A program made the position numbers and the translations under genes. Below, piece after piece: positions 54,954 to 64,000 of a stretch of DNA of 64,000 nucleotides; the stretch's first letter is position 1; each line of letters opens with the position of its first letter. The DNA lies in assembly GCF_010389155.1 (NCBI RefSeq), contig NC_057765.1:1364001-1428000 (forward strand), given 5' to 3'. The DNA is from Erigeron canadensis (lineage: Eukaryota > Streptophyta > Magnoliopsida > Asterales > Asteraceae). Below the pieces are notes generated by a model. That model was given only the letters and a program-made list of their open reading frames with translations. It had not been told where the DNA came from and ran no database searches.

Positions 54954-55928
54954 CAGGGCCGGCCCAAGTGTATATTGGGGTCAAGCATGGGCTTGAGGCC
55001 ACCAAAAACAAAAAGGCCCCCAAATTTGTACCCTCCTTTGTATACATTAAAAAAGAATACTCCGCCTAAATTAAAAAAATATATATAGACAGAAGTTAGA
55101 AGACGCAGCCTCCCTCGAAGTCTTCATCCTCCTTGAAAATTGAAAAGCGTGTGATTTTTCTCTGAAACTATGATTGCAATGGAGTCTTATGGTTATGGTG
55201 AAATCGAGGGGTTATTTACTGATGTTTCCATTCTCCAAAATTGGGTATAACATTGGGTAAGTTTATTCACTGTGTTTCCATTCTCCAAAAATCATTTACT
55301 GATGTTTTGTAAGTATATATATATATATATCAAGATGTGTATGTGATTCTACTAATTTAATGTTCTGATTCTGCTCATTCTAATGGATCTCACTAGAAAT
55401 TGAACTTTGGACTTTTGTTCAAAAGCTTGGAGATGCTGTTTTTATACCTGCTGGTTGCCCCCATCAGTTTAGAAATTGAAGGTATTTGACTTCTAGTTTC
55501 CATACCCCTTATTTATTGCGTATGAAGTTATTTAGGACCAATGCTTGATGTTCTGGGAATAACTTGCATTTCTTTAAGCTGCCTGCTTGCTAATTGATGT
55601 TATGATAGTTATTGTTTTTTACTTTAATTAGTTGGATGGTTTCAAGTTATTTAGTTCTGCCTTGATTAGTTTATTGTTGGTCATACGGTTAAGTTACTAC
55701 AAACAATAAGTTGGTGCTTATTTAGGTACGGGAATAAGTTAGTTTATCATACAGGTTTGTCAACTTATCTTGTTGGGTTGTAGCACAACAGTAGCTCAGT
55801 GGCCAGCAACATCAGCAGCGCTTCAGCAACAGTAGATTTTTTTCTGTTTACTTTACTTTGTATGTTGATAAACTAGGCCCTCAAAATTGATGTCGTTTAA
55901 GGCCACCAAAAAGCTTGAGTCGGCACTG
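54954..55928. mobile_element. hAT-like element, 975 bp, carrying a captured JmjC exon
   Basis: Starts CAGGGCCGGCCCAAGTG and ends GAGTCGGCACTG, flanked by CCTAACTG (54,946-54,953) and CCTAGCTG (55,929-55,936), seven of eight identical. Subterminal stretches GGCTTGAGGCCACCAAAAAC on the left and TTTAAGGCCACCAAAAAGCT on the right match the element at 53,239. Inside is sequence foreign to that smaller relative, including a recognisable exon at 55,397-55,481 and repeated TTTCCATTCTCCAAAA segments near 55,227 and 55,275. No transposase. Confidence 0.85.
55397..55481 (+). pseudogene. Captured exon of a JmjC-domain histone demethylase (JMJ25/IBM1-type)
   Basis: Between an AG acceptor (55,395-55,396) and a GT donor (55,482) the sequence encodes [20 protein letters not shown] followed by HQFRN. 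This is the conserved C-terminal part of the JmjC domain, with the final iron-binding His in the CPHQ motif. The exon phase and boundaries look like those of plant H3K9 demethylases of the JMJ25/IBM1 type. A one-base loss after FRN (AATTGAAG for the expected AATTTGAAG) brings in a TGA, so the exon is inactive. Only this exon was recognised within the element. Confidence 0.75.
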
Positions 55929-55936
55929 CCTAGCTG

Positions 55937-56229
55937 CCATACAACACAAAACACTCGTAGTTAGATAATCTTTTGTGTATGTTGTACTTGCTACCGGAAT
56001 ACTTTAATATATGTCAAATTATATTATATATCTAACTCTGAGTTATATGATCATATAAACATACAAAATCACACATAGTTACTTCTAACCCTTAAGGTAC
56101 TGACCTAAATTCACACAATGATATACCAAATTTTAAACTTAAATACATAACAAATATGTCTTTTTCCCTTAATTACCTTACACCACGTGAAATTGTAAAG
56201 GAAAGGATTTTAGATTTTCAATAACTCAC
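55937..56229. other. Spacer
   Basis: Nothing recognised apart from possible decayed intron of the lipoyl synthase fragment. Confidence 0.35.
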
Positions 56230-56387
56230 CCAGCTCGTAAATCTCTTACAATTCGTTAAAGGTGTTTACCGGTCTCAATGTTGCTAGCAAAGGCATCTAA
56301 TCCTGAGTTTGCTAACATTAACATTGCTTTCATATTGCCTCGAAAATCAGATGTCAAGCACTCCGCCATAATCTCAGGTTTGCTATT
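56230..56387 (-). pseudogene. Orphan exon of lipoyl synthase
   Basis: On the minus strand, after a TTTGCAG acceptor, the exon reads NSKPEIMAECLTSDFRGNMK, AMLMLANSGLDAFASNIETG, then RIVRDLRAG, and ends at a GTGAGT donor (56,230/56,229). This is the middle of lipoyl synthase (LIP1/LipA), the radical-SAM enzyme that inserts sulfur into octanoyl groups in mitochondria or plastids. The usual reading there is VECLTxDFRG...SGLDVFAHNIET..L..RVRDxRA. An in-frame TAA interrupts it after GKHL. No neighbouring lipoyl synthase exons were found on either side, so this is a displaced fragment with preserved splice sites. Confidence 0.75.
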
Positions 56388-57541
56388 CTGCAAAGACAAT
56401 TAGAAAAATGCATGTCATCCGTATTATTGAAGTTTGTCACTTCGAAAGCGGTAGCCCATTGCCTTATTTTAAGTGATATGCAGTGGACATAGCAAAATGG
56501 GTGGGCGGTGGATAACGGGTTGGGGTCAAAGGTCAAATGTGTAATTCTAATGCCAGTTGAATCAATTAAGTTGGTTTTTCGTACAAAAATTTTTATTAAC
56601 TTCTTAAAACACTTGGCATGTCAAAACAGCTGTTTAGCAATTTGATCTTTTGATTGCATATGACACGTCCATTAGAATCCCGATGGGTTTTAACAGTTAG
56701 TCACCAAGGCTCCGTCTTGTCATGAAGTCTCCCTCTGTTCAACAACATTTTTGTTGTCCCATTTTACAAAATTAAGTCGAAGTTGAATGAAGAGCAAACA
56801 TTGAAATTAAAAACTATCATACTTATAAAACTTGTTGCCTTTTTATGCACAAAACAAATCCATGTACTACTTTTTTGTTTAAAGTACCAAAACTCACAAA
56901 AAGATTTTAAAACGAATATGTTAAAAAATCTATACAAAGGAAGCACGTTAGCTTTTTTACCTTTAAAGACGAAACGACAATAGAATCACCATAGTCTAAC
57001 CAATAAGTTGAAAGAAAATCATCAACATTACTGTAATTATTCATGGTATTAAAGCCTACATGCATCTAATCAAAAGAAACAAAGTCAATTTATATAAAGC
57101 AAATCAAAATCAAAAAATGATATTGAGATATATAACACAGTTTGAAAAACCACCTAAAGAATTCAAATTATATTAATTTTCTATAACACAGTTTAAAAAA
57201 CCACCTAATGAGATATAATGAGATATACTTGTACAAATACCTTGCAAATCGATATCCTTAAGTTACATAATCATAAAATGATATTCTTATCCAAAGTATT
57301 AGTAGGGATTTCTCGTTCTTTTGAGCCCTTCAAGTGATATCATAACCCATAACCTAAAGTTATTATAACAATTTGTATATTGAGAGTGAAGTATAAGGCT
57401 TAACTTGATATATATTAAGAATGTAAGAAAACAACTAAATATGTAAAATGAATCGGTATAGAGAAATTGTGAATATTTGGAGGATTTTGGAGTTATGAAG
57501 TGACGTTCCCGACGACGTGAACCAAATAAGTGTAGGAAAGT
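56388..57541. other. Intergenic spacer
   Basis: AT-rich, with a small direct repeat (TATAACACAGTTTRAAAAACCACCTAA at about 57,131 and 57,182). No coding frame; overlapping frames on both strands near 56,764-56,983 have no family resemblance. Confidence 0.4.
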
Positions 57542-58132
57542 TGTAACACCCCAAGATTTTTATAGTAAAATAAGTTAACTCCTTTTTGTAGTTTTAACAT
57601 TAAAATAATTTCTTAATATTTAATTTTGAGTTATGGGATTAATTAAGTTGAAACTTTTACGGATAGTTGGTAAAAATACCCACAAATATTGATATGGGGC
57701 GTGAAAGTGCTAGCCACACTCTTTTTTTCACTGTTTCTTCTTTCACTTTCTCTTATCTTCTTGATTCTTCTCATCTCAAATCAAATATAATCTTTACTAA
57801 AATTTAAAAAAATCTACAAACACCAACTTGAATAATAATTTTTCACTATCTTAGAAATTCAAAAGTTAGGGTTGAGAAGTGTGTATGGGGATGTGGCCGA
57901 AAATCTCAAGAGAAAAAGGGAATTGAAGGAGAATAATTTGTAAATTAAAGTCTTGCAATTGTTCTTGAAATCATTAAGGTAATAATTCCCTAACCTAGTT
58001 TTGAATTGTGTTAGAGATTTAGGGTTCTTGAAATGCCATAACTTGGAGGTTTTGGTAGAAATTGTGTTTGTATGATTTTTCTACAAATTCTACTATTTTG
58101 GTGTTTGTTATTGAGTTGTATGATTTATCTAA

Positions 58133-59588
58133 GGGCTTTTTACTAAGAAAGTACCCCAACTTGTCACTTTTTACTTTATTGGGGTACAAACAAAATCTGT
58201 CTTATTGTGAAGAAAAAAACCGACTAAAACACCTATGTTGGGTCTTCCATCAGGTAGTCAGTCATTTTTTGTTTTTATTTTTATTTTAATTTAATTTATA
58301 ATTTATATTATAAAAAACAACCACCATAGATCTTAATATGTAAAAAACAACCCAGAAAAATATCTCTATCTCTTTCCAATTATTATGAGTCAAATCAAAA
58401 TACCCACATATACAAATGTAAAATCTCATTTTCCATGAAACCCACTTTCAGAGATCTTCATTTTCTTCTCAATTAACACACAAATTTCTATTTCTTTTTC
58501 AATATATTTCAATCACATTCAAACCCTCATTCTCCCATTGCCGCCGTACTCTTTCGATTGTTCCATCGTAATGATCGGAAAAGAAAATGCCCGCATAAAA
58601 AAACATTAGTAAAACAACTTTAAAGAAAAAAAGATACAAACGAAGAACAACCATCATTAGAAACGAAGATTTGACAATCTAATCAGAGTCTGAATGCCAA
58701 AATTTATCAGATCTGAATCTGGTACAAATGGAAGTTGCTCGGAAGCTGCAGCACACGGCGATGAAGATTTGATTGGAATAGGTAAAAACCAGATTTGGTT
58801 ATTGGGGGATGCTAGAAACGGGTTCAGTGGGTTATTGGGCGATGGTGACGGTGCGACGGAGGGTGACAGCATAGGTGGTGTCGGCTGGTTTTGGGGGTTG
58901 GATGGTTGCCTTTGTTTGCTTAAATGTTGATGACGATTATTTTGTAGCATTTTTGAGGTGCACTTCATTTTTTCCGGCAAGGTAGGCGGGCGACAAGCGG
59001 TGGGTAGCTGGATTTTGAAAGGAGGGGAAGATTGGTTCTGCAAATGATATATAGAGAGTTTGCCGAAGTCCCTATATGACAGTATCATATACAATAATTG
59101 AGAACCCGATCCTTATATATCAATAAAGAAACGGAATAAACTTATCGTAAGTTACTGATGGAAACAGAGGATTGGACATTTGGACGTACTCATATGTTAA
59201 TTTGCGACGAGTGTAATCTTGGGATAAAAAACTTCGCTGGTAAAAAAACAGAAAAAGAAAAGAAAGAAAGAAATCTCGTGATATACTTACTATTAAGTCA
59301 ACGACCCGCTATATGCTCTTATATACTATTTATTTGTATTTATATATTTATTATATTATATATTATATTATTACTATATATACATTGTATATATAAGTAT
59401 AAATAAATAGGGGTTAAGGGGCACATGGATATTAAATAATGTATAACTGGGTAGAAATATTACTTAGCCGGTAAAAACCCAACATAGGTGTTTAAGCCGG
59501 TTTTTTTCCTCACAATAGGACAGATTTTTATTTGTACCCCAATAAAATAAAAAGTAACAAATTGAGGTATTTTCCAAATAAAAAGCCC
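58133..59588. mobile_element. Mutator-like element, 1,456 bp, with GC-rich cargo
   Basis: Terminal inverted repeats of about 130 bp: GGGCTTTTTACTAAGAAAGT, ACCCCAACTTGT, TTATTGGGGTACAAA and CACCTATGTTGGGT on the left, with their reverse complements on the right ending AAATAAAAAGCCC. The flanking 9-mers TTTATCTAA (58,124-58,132) and TTTATTTAA (59,589-59,597) differ at one base. The interior at about 58,500-59,000 is GC-richer, with a leader-like CT-rich stretch and a 145-codon Pro/Ser-rich minus-strand frame (59,094-58,657) or a 78-codon Gly-rich plus-strand frame. That hints at a captured host gene fragment (Pack-MULE style), which I cannot identify. No transposase. Confidence 0.8.
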
Positions 59589-59965
59589 TTTATTTAACTA
59601 AGAATTTGGATGTTGGCATTGAAACCTTGATTATGAAAGAATGGTGTATTTCATTAGTTGAATGAATGGTGAATTTATTGATAGAATTTAATTCACCAAG
59701 TAAAGTTTTTGAATAAAGCAACTCAATGACAAAGTAAAATGATTTTGGGTTTAGAAATTTGTTAGCATGGCTAGATTGAGTTAGTATGAATGTGACCTTA
59801 TATGCATATTGTGATGATTGATAGGTTGAAAGAAAGGATGTGTTTTCTTGTGGTCACCATGGAATTGGTTATTCGTCTTTGAGGTGAGTACATTTATATA
59901 TGTTTATATACATTTTGGGTCAATCACATGAGGACGTGGAGGAAGACTATAGTTATGTATTGATA

Positions 59966-60080
59966 GGATAAAGACCATACGGAGTATGGCATATGGTGTA
60001 AGACCATACGGGGTATGGCTAATCAAGGAAAGACCATATGGGGTATGGCATAGAGTTGGAAGACCATATGGGGTATGACA
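59966..60080 (+). repeat. Tandem array, four units of about 33 bp
   Basis: AAGACCATACGGAGTATGGC is repeated four times with small changes (AGACCATAYGGGGTATGGCA) separated by short variable spacers. Each unit holds a small inverted repeat, CCATAYGGGGTATGG. Confidence 0.85.
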
Positions 60081-60794
60081 ATGTGAATTGGTTGTTGAAT
60101 AACATATTTGAAATGAACACCTGATAGCGTGGAGTTATATGATTTTCATTTGCGTAATATTATAGTGTATGCAATCCTTGGTATATTGGTAGGTGTTTAG
60201 GTGTATTGATTGTAGAATTGTCTTATGATTTCATATGTTATTTGGTAGTATAATTGTGAACATGATTGAGGTGGTATGGTGATGTATTATACCTATGTTA
60301 TGGTTTTCATGTATTAATTTCATTATGTGTGTAATTGTATATGAATGTACTCACTAAGCATTCGCTTACTTTTTAGTTGTTTACCATTTTATAGGTGGTT
60401 CCGAGAGAAGAAACTAATGTTGTTAATTTGAAGTTAGGAGAACAAGGTTAATTTAGAAGGCTTGGAGGTATTGTCCATTCTTGAAAGAATGGATATTTTG
60501 TTTAGACACTTAGTCATCCTACCCATGTCTCTTGATCCTATGGTTGTTTTGGTATTCATGCAAATATGGTAAAGGTTTGGTCTTGTGACATCAAAAACAA
60601 GTATGGTTATTTTGTATAAAGGTTAACTTGGGTAAATGACCTGTATGGATGTGTAAATGATTGTATGGTACTATGGTCAAATGGTCATTTGAATTATGTT
60701 GTAAATTATGTCATGTAGTGGTTTGAAATCAACTTTGATGTGTTATAGAACTTGTGTTTGGAGTTTGGGAAAGGTTGCAAATTGAGTTAATAGT

Positions 60795-60945
60795 CAAATT
60801 TGATGTTTGGTGTGTGCAGTAAGAGTACAGACGCAAGCACGACTAACCGTGCTTAGCGTACGCAGTATTTTCTCTTGGTGTTGAGTTTCTATGAGCACGG
60901 ACGCAAAGCACAGTCGACCGTGCTTGCGTCCGCAGTTCCTCTAAC
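60795..60945 (+). repeat. Paired stem-loop repeats
   Basis: GACGCAAGCACGACTAACCG followed by TGCTTAGCGTACGCAGT, and about 75 bases later GCACGGACGCAAAGCACAGT followed by CGACCGTGCTTGCGTCCGCAGT, are two diverged direct copies, each able to fold (GGACGCAA.GCAC with GTGCTTGCGTCC). GC-rich against AT-rich surroundings. Confidence 0.7.
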
Positions 60946-61080
60946 TTCGAGCAAAAAATTTTCCGAGCTTCATCCGATGTTTTCAAGGTTTGAAACTTAT
61001 AGGATATGTTTATTATAACATATTTAGGTGTTCTAAATGGTTAGATTTTGAATTTGAACATTTCGAGTTTTTCACTTTAT

Positions 61081-62216
61081 TTTGTTTAAATTTTTTAAAG
61101 TATGGATTGGTCAAACAAAGACAACTTGTATAAAAAGAAAATAAAAAATGGTCGAGTCGAGTCGTTTCACCCTGCATCTTTAAAAGGAAAAAAAAGTTTT
61201 ATACGAATCATGTGACGGCGTTGAATGATGAACCAAAAAGAAAACCGAATCACCAGAGGTAGAGATGATGGATGGTGGTGGTGGTGCTAGAAATGGTGTC
61301 ACTGGAGTACAATTACGATGTGAGAGAGAAGGAAGGGAGGGGGTGATTGTGATGATTCTTGTGACTTCGGCACAGGGAAGAGAGAGAGGGGGGAAATTCC
61401 AGCAGAGAGAGGGTGGAGTAAATATTTTGTGTAATTGTTTTTTTGGTTTAGGGGATAAAATGTTTTAAGAAAAAGTTACAGTAAATTAGGGCTACAATGT
61501 GTGGAGGTAGTATAAATATGAAGGGTAAGTTTGATATTTTAACATAAAAAAAGCCACTTTGCTTTATAATACTATATATATATATACTCTAACTGAACTA
61601 TAAACGTGACAATACAAAAAAAATTTGAAAAGTGAATTTCGCTGAAAACTTCGTGTAACGATTCGACAACGAGAGGTCTAGCATACGTTGTCTTAACCGG
61701 ATCCGCGCTAGAGAGCTCCCTCGAAGTAGTAATGCCTAGTTCAAATACCCGATGGGGGGAAACCTCATACGAATCCACCGAAGACACGACGTTTAATATA
61801 GTTGACCCAATCCTTTCAGTTGGGTATATCAAACCAAACCCTTATAAAATGGCTTTTTTATATCCTTCCCAAAGCTTAAAACCTCATGAACGGAGAGATG
61901 GTCTTTCAACTATCGCTCAAGGACACGTGACAATATAGATTTAATTCAAAATTTTGAGCTACAAATTAACTTGCAAACAAACAACCCCTAAAAGAATAAA
62001 CAAATAATAAACCATCGTGACACTCTCGGCCCTTGGATACGTCATCTTTTGAGCGAATCAATCCTTCCCTTGATACTAAAAGACAAGATTCTTCTTCACA
62101 CCCACACTCTTTCACCCAGCTGTTGTTGATATACACACACAGTCACACACACATATATATATACACATATAAATACATATATGTTCGTATAATTATTTAT
62201 ATATTGAAGAAAGGAG
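61081..62216 (+). promoter_or_regulatory. Spacer and upstream region of the organelle-targeted gene
   Basis: Around 61,250-61,430 the sequence is G- and GA-rich (TGATGGATGGTGGTGGTGGT; GAGAGAGAAGG), of low complexity. 61,640-61,940 has a denser mixed-composition block with no identified family. From 62,110 there are CA and AT microsatellites. The last bases before the ATG are GAAGAAAGGAG. No clear TATA box is assigned. Confidence 0.3.
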
Positions 62217-62352
62217 ATGGTGCGGATATTACCTATGGCGTCAACAATTCGTCCTTCCATTTCATCATCATTCTCCAGGTTTGGCGGTGTCATATCCATC
62301 GCCAATCCTTCTTCTTCTTCGCGCTTCAATTCGCTTCACTTCTCTTCCACTG
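62217..62352 (+). CDS. First exon of a gene for a probable organelle-targeted protein (partial)
   Basis: The exon encodes MVRILPMASTIRPSISSSFS then RFGGVISIANPSSSSRFNSL and HFSST, and is cut by a GT donor at 62,353-62,354 (CACTG/GTATAA). A Ser/Arg-rich, acid-free start with many small residues is typical of a plastid (or mitochondrial) transit peptide. A second in-frame Met (MAST...) is a plausible true start. The mature protein would be encoded in later exons, none of which I can recognise before the window ends, so the function is unknown. An open frame that runs on through the CT/AT microsatellite is intron. Confidence 0.6.
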
Positions 62353-62359
62353 GTATAAA

Positions 62360-62361
62360 TT

Positions 62362-62411
<50 letters not shown>
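62360..62411 (+). repeat. (CT)n(AT)n microsatellite next to the splice donor
   Basis: About 11 CT units followed by about 13 AT units, starting only about eight bases after the donor GT of the first exon. Confidence 0.95.
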
Positions 62412-62414
<3 letters not shown>

Positions 62415-62499
62415 TGTATGTGAGTATAGCTTGATACTGTTTTAATTTGTGTTTATGTGGATAGATAGGGTTGTGTATATATGATTATAAAATTGTATA

Positions 62500-63560
62500 T
62501 TTTTAGGTTTAGTTTATGACTATGAGTTAATTTTTAAGTGCATTTATATGCAATTTTAGGCGTTTTTAGTTCGGTTATAAGAACATTTAATAGATGTAGT
62601 ATTAGAGCACAGTTTTGGTTGCTTGAGCTTCAAGTAGTGATAAGGTTTGAGAAATTGAGGAATTCTCAAGCTAAGTTAGGTCTTTTAGTTATTTATTGTT
62701 CGATTTTACGCGTTCTGTTGGTTTTGTGGTTGAGAACGCGTCTATATGGATTGGATTGAATTGAATTTGCTTAATTAGGTTTAGTTTCTACTTAAAAAGT
62801 AGTGAGCTTTTGGCGCAATGTGGTTGAGAATATGTAGAATGTTTTAACTTACTACTTCACCTTTTGCAGTAAACAAATAGATTATAATCAGAAAGTAGAT
62901 TTAAAGGATGAATTGCGATTCTCTATATATAGAGGAAACTTGGCTTCATCTAAATGTTTCTCTAAATATAGAGGATCCATTGGAGTGAAATTTTTGGTTC
63001 TTTATCTCTATATTTAGAGTTAGAGGACCCTTTTAGAGGATTTCTTAGAGATGGCCTAAACTAGTTCAAATTGGAGACACTTTTTTTAGGACAAACGCAT
63101 TATGGATGCAGCCTATAAGAGTCTTAACGTGAGCTGTAAGTTTGTGTGATGTGGCTTGACAGAGTTGTTTGTACTTTATGTGTTTAGATTGAATATACTT
63201 TATTAGGTTTAATTTTTAATTATGAGCTAAATAGTTATAGTTCATTTATTCAATTTTGTGTGTTCTTTATCTGGTTGAGAACGTGTAAGGGCGTGTTCAA
63301 GAAGAGTGTTGGTTACTAATTCTTGAGCTTGAAATTTTGAAGAGGCTCGGTAGTGTGAGGAATTCAGCTCAAGCTTATGCATTTTGTTTGACATGTCATA
63401 TGTGGCTGAAAACATGTAGTAAATTATTTTTTCTATTAGGGTAGACTGTTGGTTCTTGGTTGCCCAAGCTTGGAATTTTGAATTACTTTCAGATAGTGAC
63501 GAAATTGAGCTAAATTCACGTTTGAAGAAGCTCAAGTTGGAGTCAGATTTATTCGGAAAA
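62500..63560 (+). repeat. Diverged internal repeats in the first intron
   Basis: Modules recur in loose form: TAGGTTTAGTTTATGACTATGAG (62,503) and TAGGTTTAATTTTTAATTATGAG (63,204); GGTTGCTTGAGCTTCAA, TACTAATTCTTGAGCTTGAA and GGTTGCCCAAGCTTGGAA (62,617; 63,313; 63,458); GTGGTTGAGAACGCGT, CTGGTTGAGAACGTGT and GTGGCTGAAAACATGT (62,726; 63,271; 63,401). About three copies of a several-hundred-base unit. At 62,905-63,060 there is also an inverted repeat built on CTCTATATTTAGAG. Minus-strand frames here are not coding. Confidence 0.55.
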
Positions 63561-63840
63561 AATATGTGGGATTGACCAAAAGGCCTTTTACTCGCAATAA
63601 ACAAGCTATAGTATATAGTTAAAGAAACTTAGAGACACAGGAGTTAATACACTGATTTAACACACAAAACTAATGAGAATACAACAATGTTGGGTGCAAC
63701 CTACTGAACAAACCCAACAGACTCCATGACTAATAGTCAAGAAAAAGGCACCTTTACCTTCTTTAGAACAAGATTGACCTGTGACAACCGCAAGAACCAA
63801 TTTTGTAATGGCATGATTACCAACATAAATATGTATGTAT

Positions 63841-64000
63841 ACTAGAAGGGTACTCGCGCGATGCGGCAACGGTTGCGGCGACAGCGATTTGGTGGTGGCG
63901 GCGACTATTGGTGATGGTGGTGGCATGAGATGTGTAGTTTGATGTAAATGTAATTGATGTACAGGTGGTAGTGGAGATTTTTTAGAAGAGAAGGAACTGG
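63841..64000. mobile_element. Helitron-like terminus running off the window
   Basis: ACTAGAAGGGTACTCGCGCG followed by ATGCGGCAACGGTTGCGGCG at 63,841 resembles the reverse complement of a Helitron 3' end (GC-rich hairpin region, short spacer, CTAGT). The GC- and GGTGG-rich stretch after it continues to the window edge. The opposite end is not in the window. Confidence 0.4.

Larger units (their letters stand above)
57542..61080 (+). mobile_element. Putative long Gypsy-type LTR, interrupted by a Mutator-like element
   Basis: TGTAACACCCCAAGATTTTT at 57,542 is the usual start of LTRs of plant chromovirus (Tekay-like) Gypsy elements. The non-coding, moderately AT-rich DNA that follows, with a 33-bp tandem array (59,966) and paired hairpins (about 60,800-60,930), fits a long LTR. 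I could not find the CA end, a matching five-base duplication, a primer site or pol sequence, so the right edge is a guess and the call tentative. Confidence 0.45.

Noticed and set aside
58694..58930. 78-codon Gly-rich plus-strand frame inside the Mutator-like element
   Set aside because: Overlaps an equally long frame on the other strand; neither shows a recognised domain. Kept only as possible cargo of the element.
61265..61468. Gly/Arg-rich 67-codon frame
   Set aside because: GGTGGT and GAGAGA low-complexity DNA; no domain and no supporting signals.
61572..61940. Possible SINE or gene fragment around GTTCAAATACCCG
   Set aside because: One stretch resembles a pol III B box, but no A box, tail or target duplication was found.
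62033..62434. 133-codon frame overlapping the first exon of the organelle-targeted gene
   Set aside because: It is out of frame with the transit-peptide reading and runs through CA, CT and AT microsatellites.
63657..63926. Minus-strand frame with NHAITKLVLAVVTGQSCSKE
   Set aside because: The segment looks exon-like up to a GTAAAG donor, but I cannot match it to a family and it runs into the Helitron-like end; too weak to call.
1..64000. tRNA and rRNA genes
   Set aside because: No cloverleaf-capable tRNA sequence or rRNA core was noticed; only the pol III-like boxes of the SINE and the tRNA-Met primer-binding sites.

Overview
The window is nuclear DNA from a flowering plant, most likely a eudicot. 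Genes are sparse and carry introns, the spacers are AT-rich, and several genes belong to plant-specific families: NINJA, ATL RING-H2, P-class PPR, FAR1 and F-box. Transposable elements of nearly every plant superfamily fill the space between them. The repeat style, including a very large SIRE-like Copia element with an extra 3' gene, suggests an asterid such as an Asteraceae. That placement is an impression, not a proof.

Layout. 1-732 holds the last exon of a NINJA gene (jasmonate/ABA co-repressor adaptor). 3.1-5.0 kb holds small repeats, including a SINE and a Stowaway MITE. 5.3-6.4 kb is an intact ATL-type RING-H2 ubiquitin ligase gene. 8.0-9.9 kb is a decayed FAR1-family gene on the minus strand, split by a 0.7 kb DNA element. 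10.0-11.0 kb is a 1 kb foldback Mutator-like element. 11.4-13.2 kb is an intact PPR gene. Its 3' end, plus downstream DNA carrying a methyl-CpG-binding-domain gene fragment, is tandemly duplicated up to about 18.2 kb. 19.3-20.4 kb is an F-box pseudogene. 20.8-24.6 kb is a six-exon minus-strand gene for a conserved protein I cannot name; I rebuilt it from splice sites, and its stop codon contains a MITE junction.

25.7-45.1 kb is a nested retrotransposon block. An old, heavily mutated Copia element is split at 29,458/42,134 by a 12.7 kb SIRE-like Copia element (29,459-42,133) with two LTRs, a GTTGA target duplication, gag-pol, and a roughly 4 kb additional ORF with its own TATA-like motif and CT-rich leader. 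45.2-46.7 kb is a LINE remnant split by a solo LTR.

47-50 kb carries Helitron-like ends and duplicated AT-rich DNA. 50.2-50.8 kb is an intact single-exon plant gene of unknown function. 52-57 kb carries a foldback element, two related hAT-like elements (one with a captured JmjC demethylase exon) and an orphan lipoyl-synthase exon. 57.5-61 kb resembles a Gypsy LTR interrupted by a 1.46 kb Mutator-like element. From 62.2 kb there is the first exon of a gene for a probable organelle-targeted protein, with a repetitive first intron and another Helitron-like end near 63.84 kb.

The living genes appear to be NINJA (partial), ATL, PPR, the 321-residue six-exon gene, the 177-residue gene and the organelle-targeted gene (partial). 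They are unrelated neighbours, not a pathway. The most unusual items are the extra ORF of the large Copia element, the MITE that sits inside a stop codon, the tandem duplication that preserves the empty site of a hAT insertion, and the JmjC exon carried by a hAT-like element. All calls come from reading the sequence; no database search was run.
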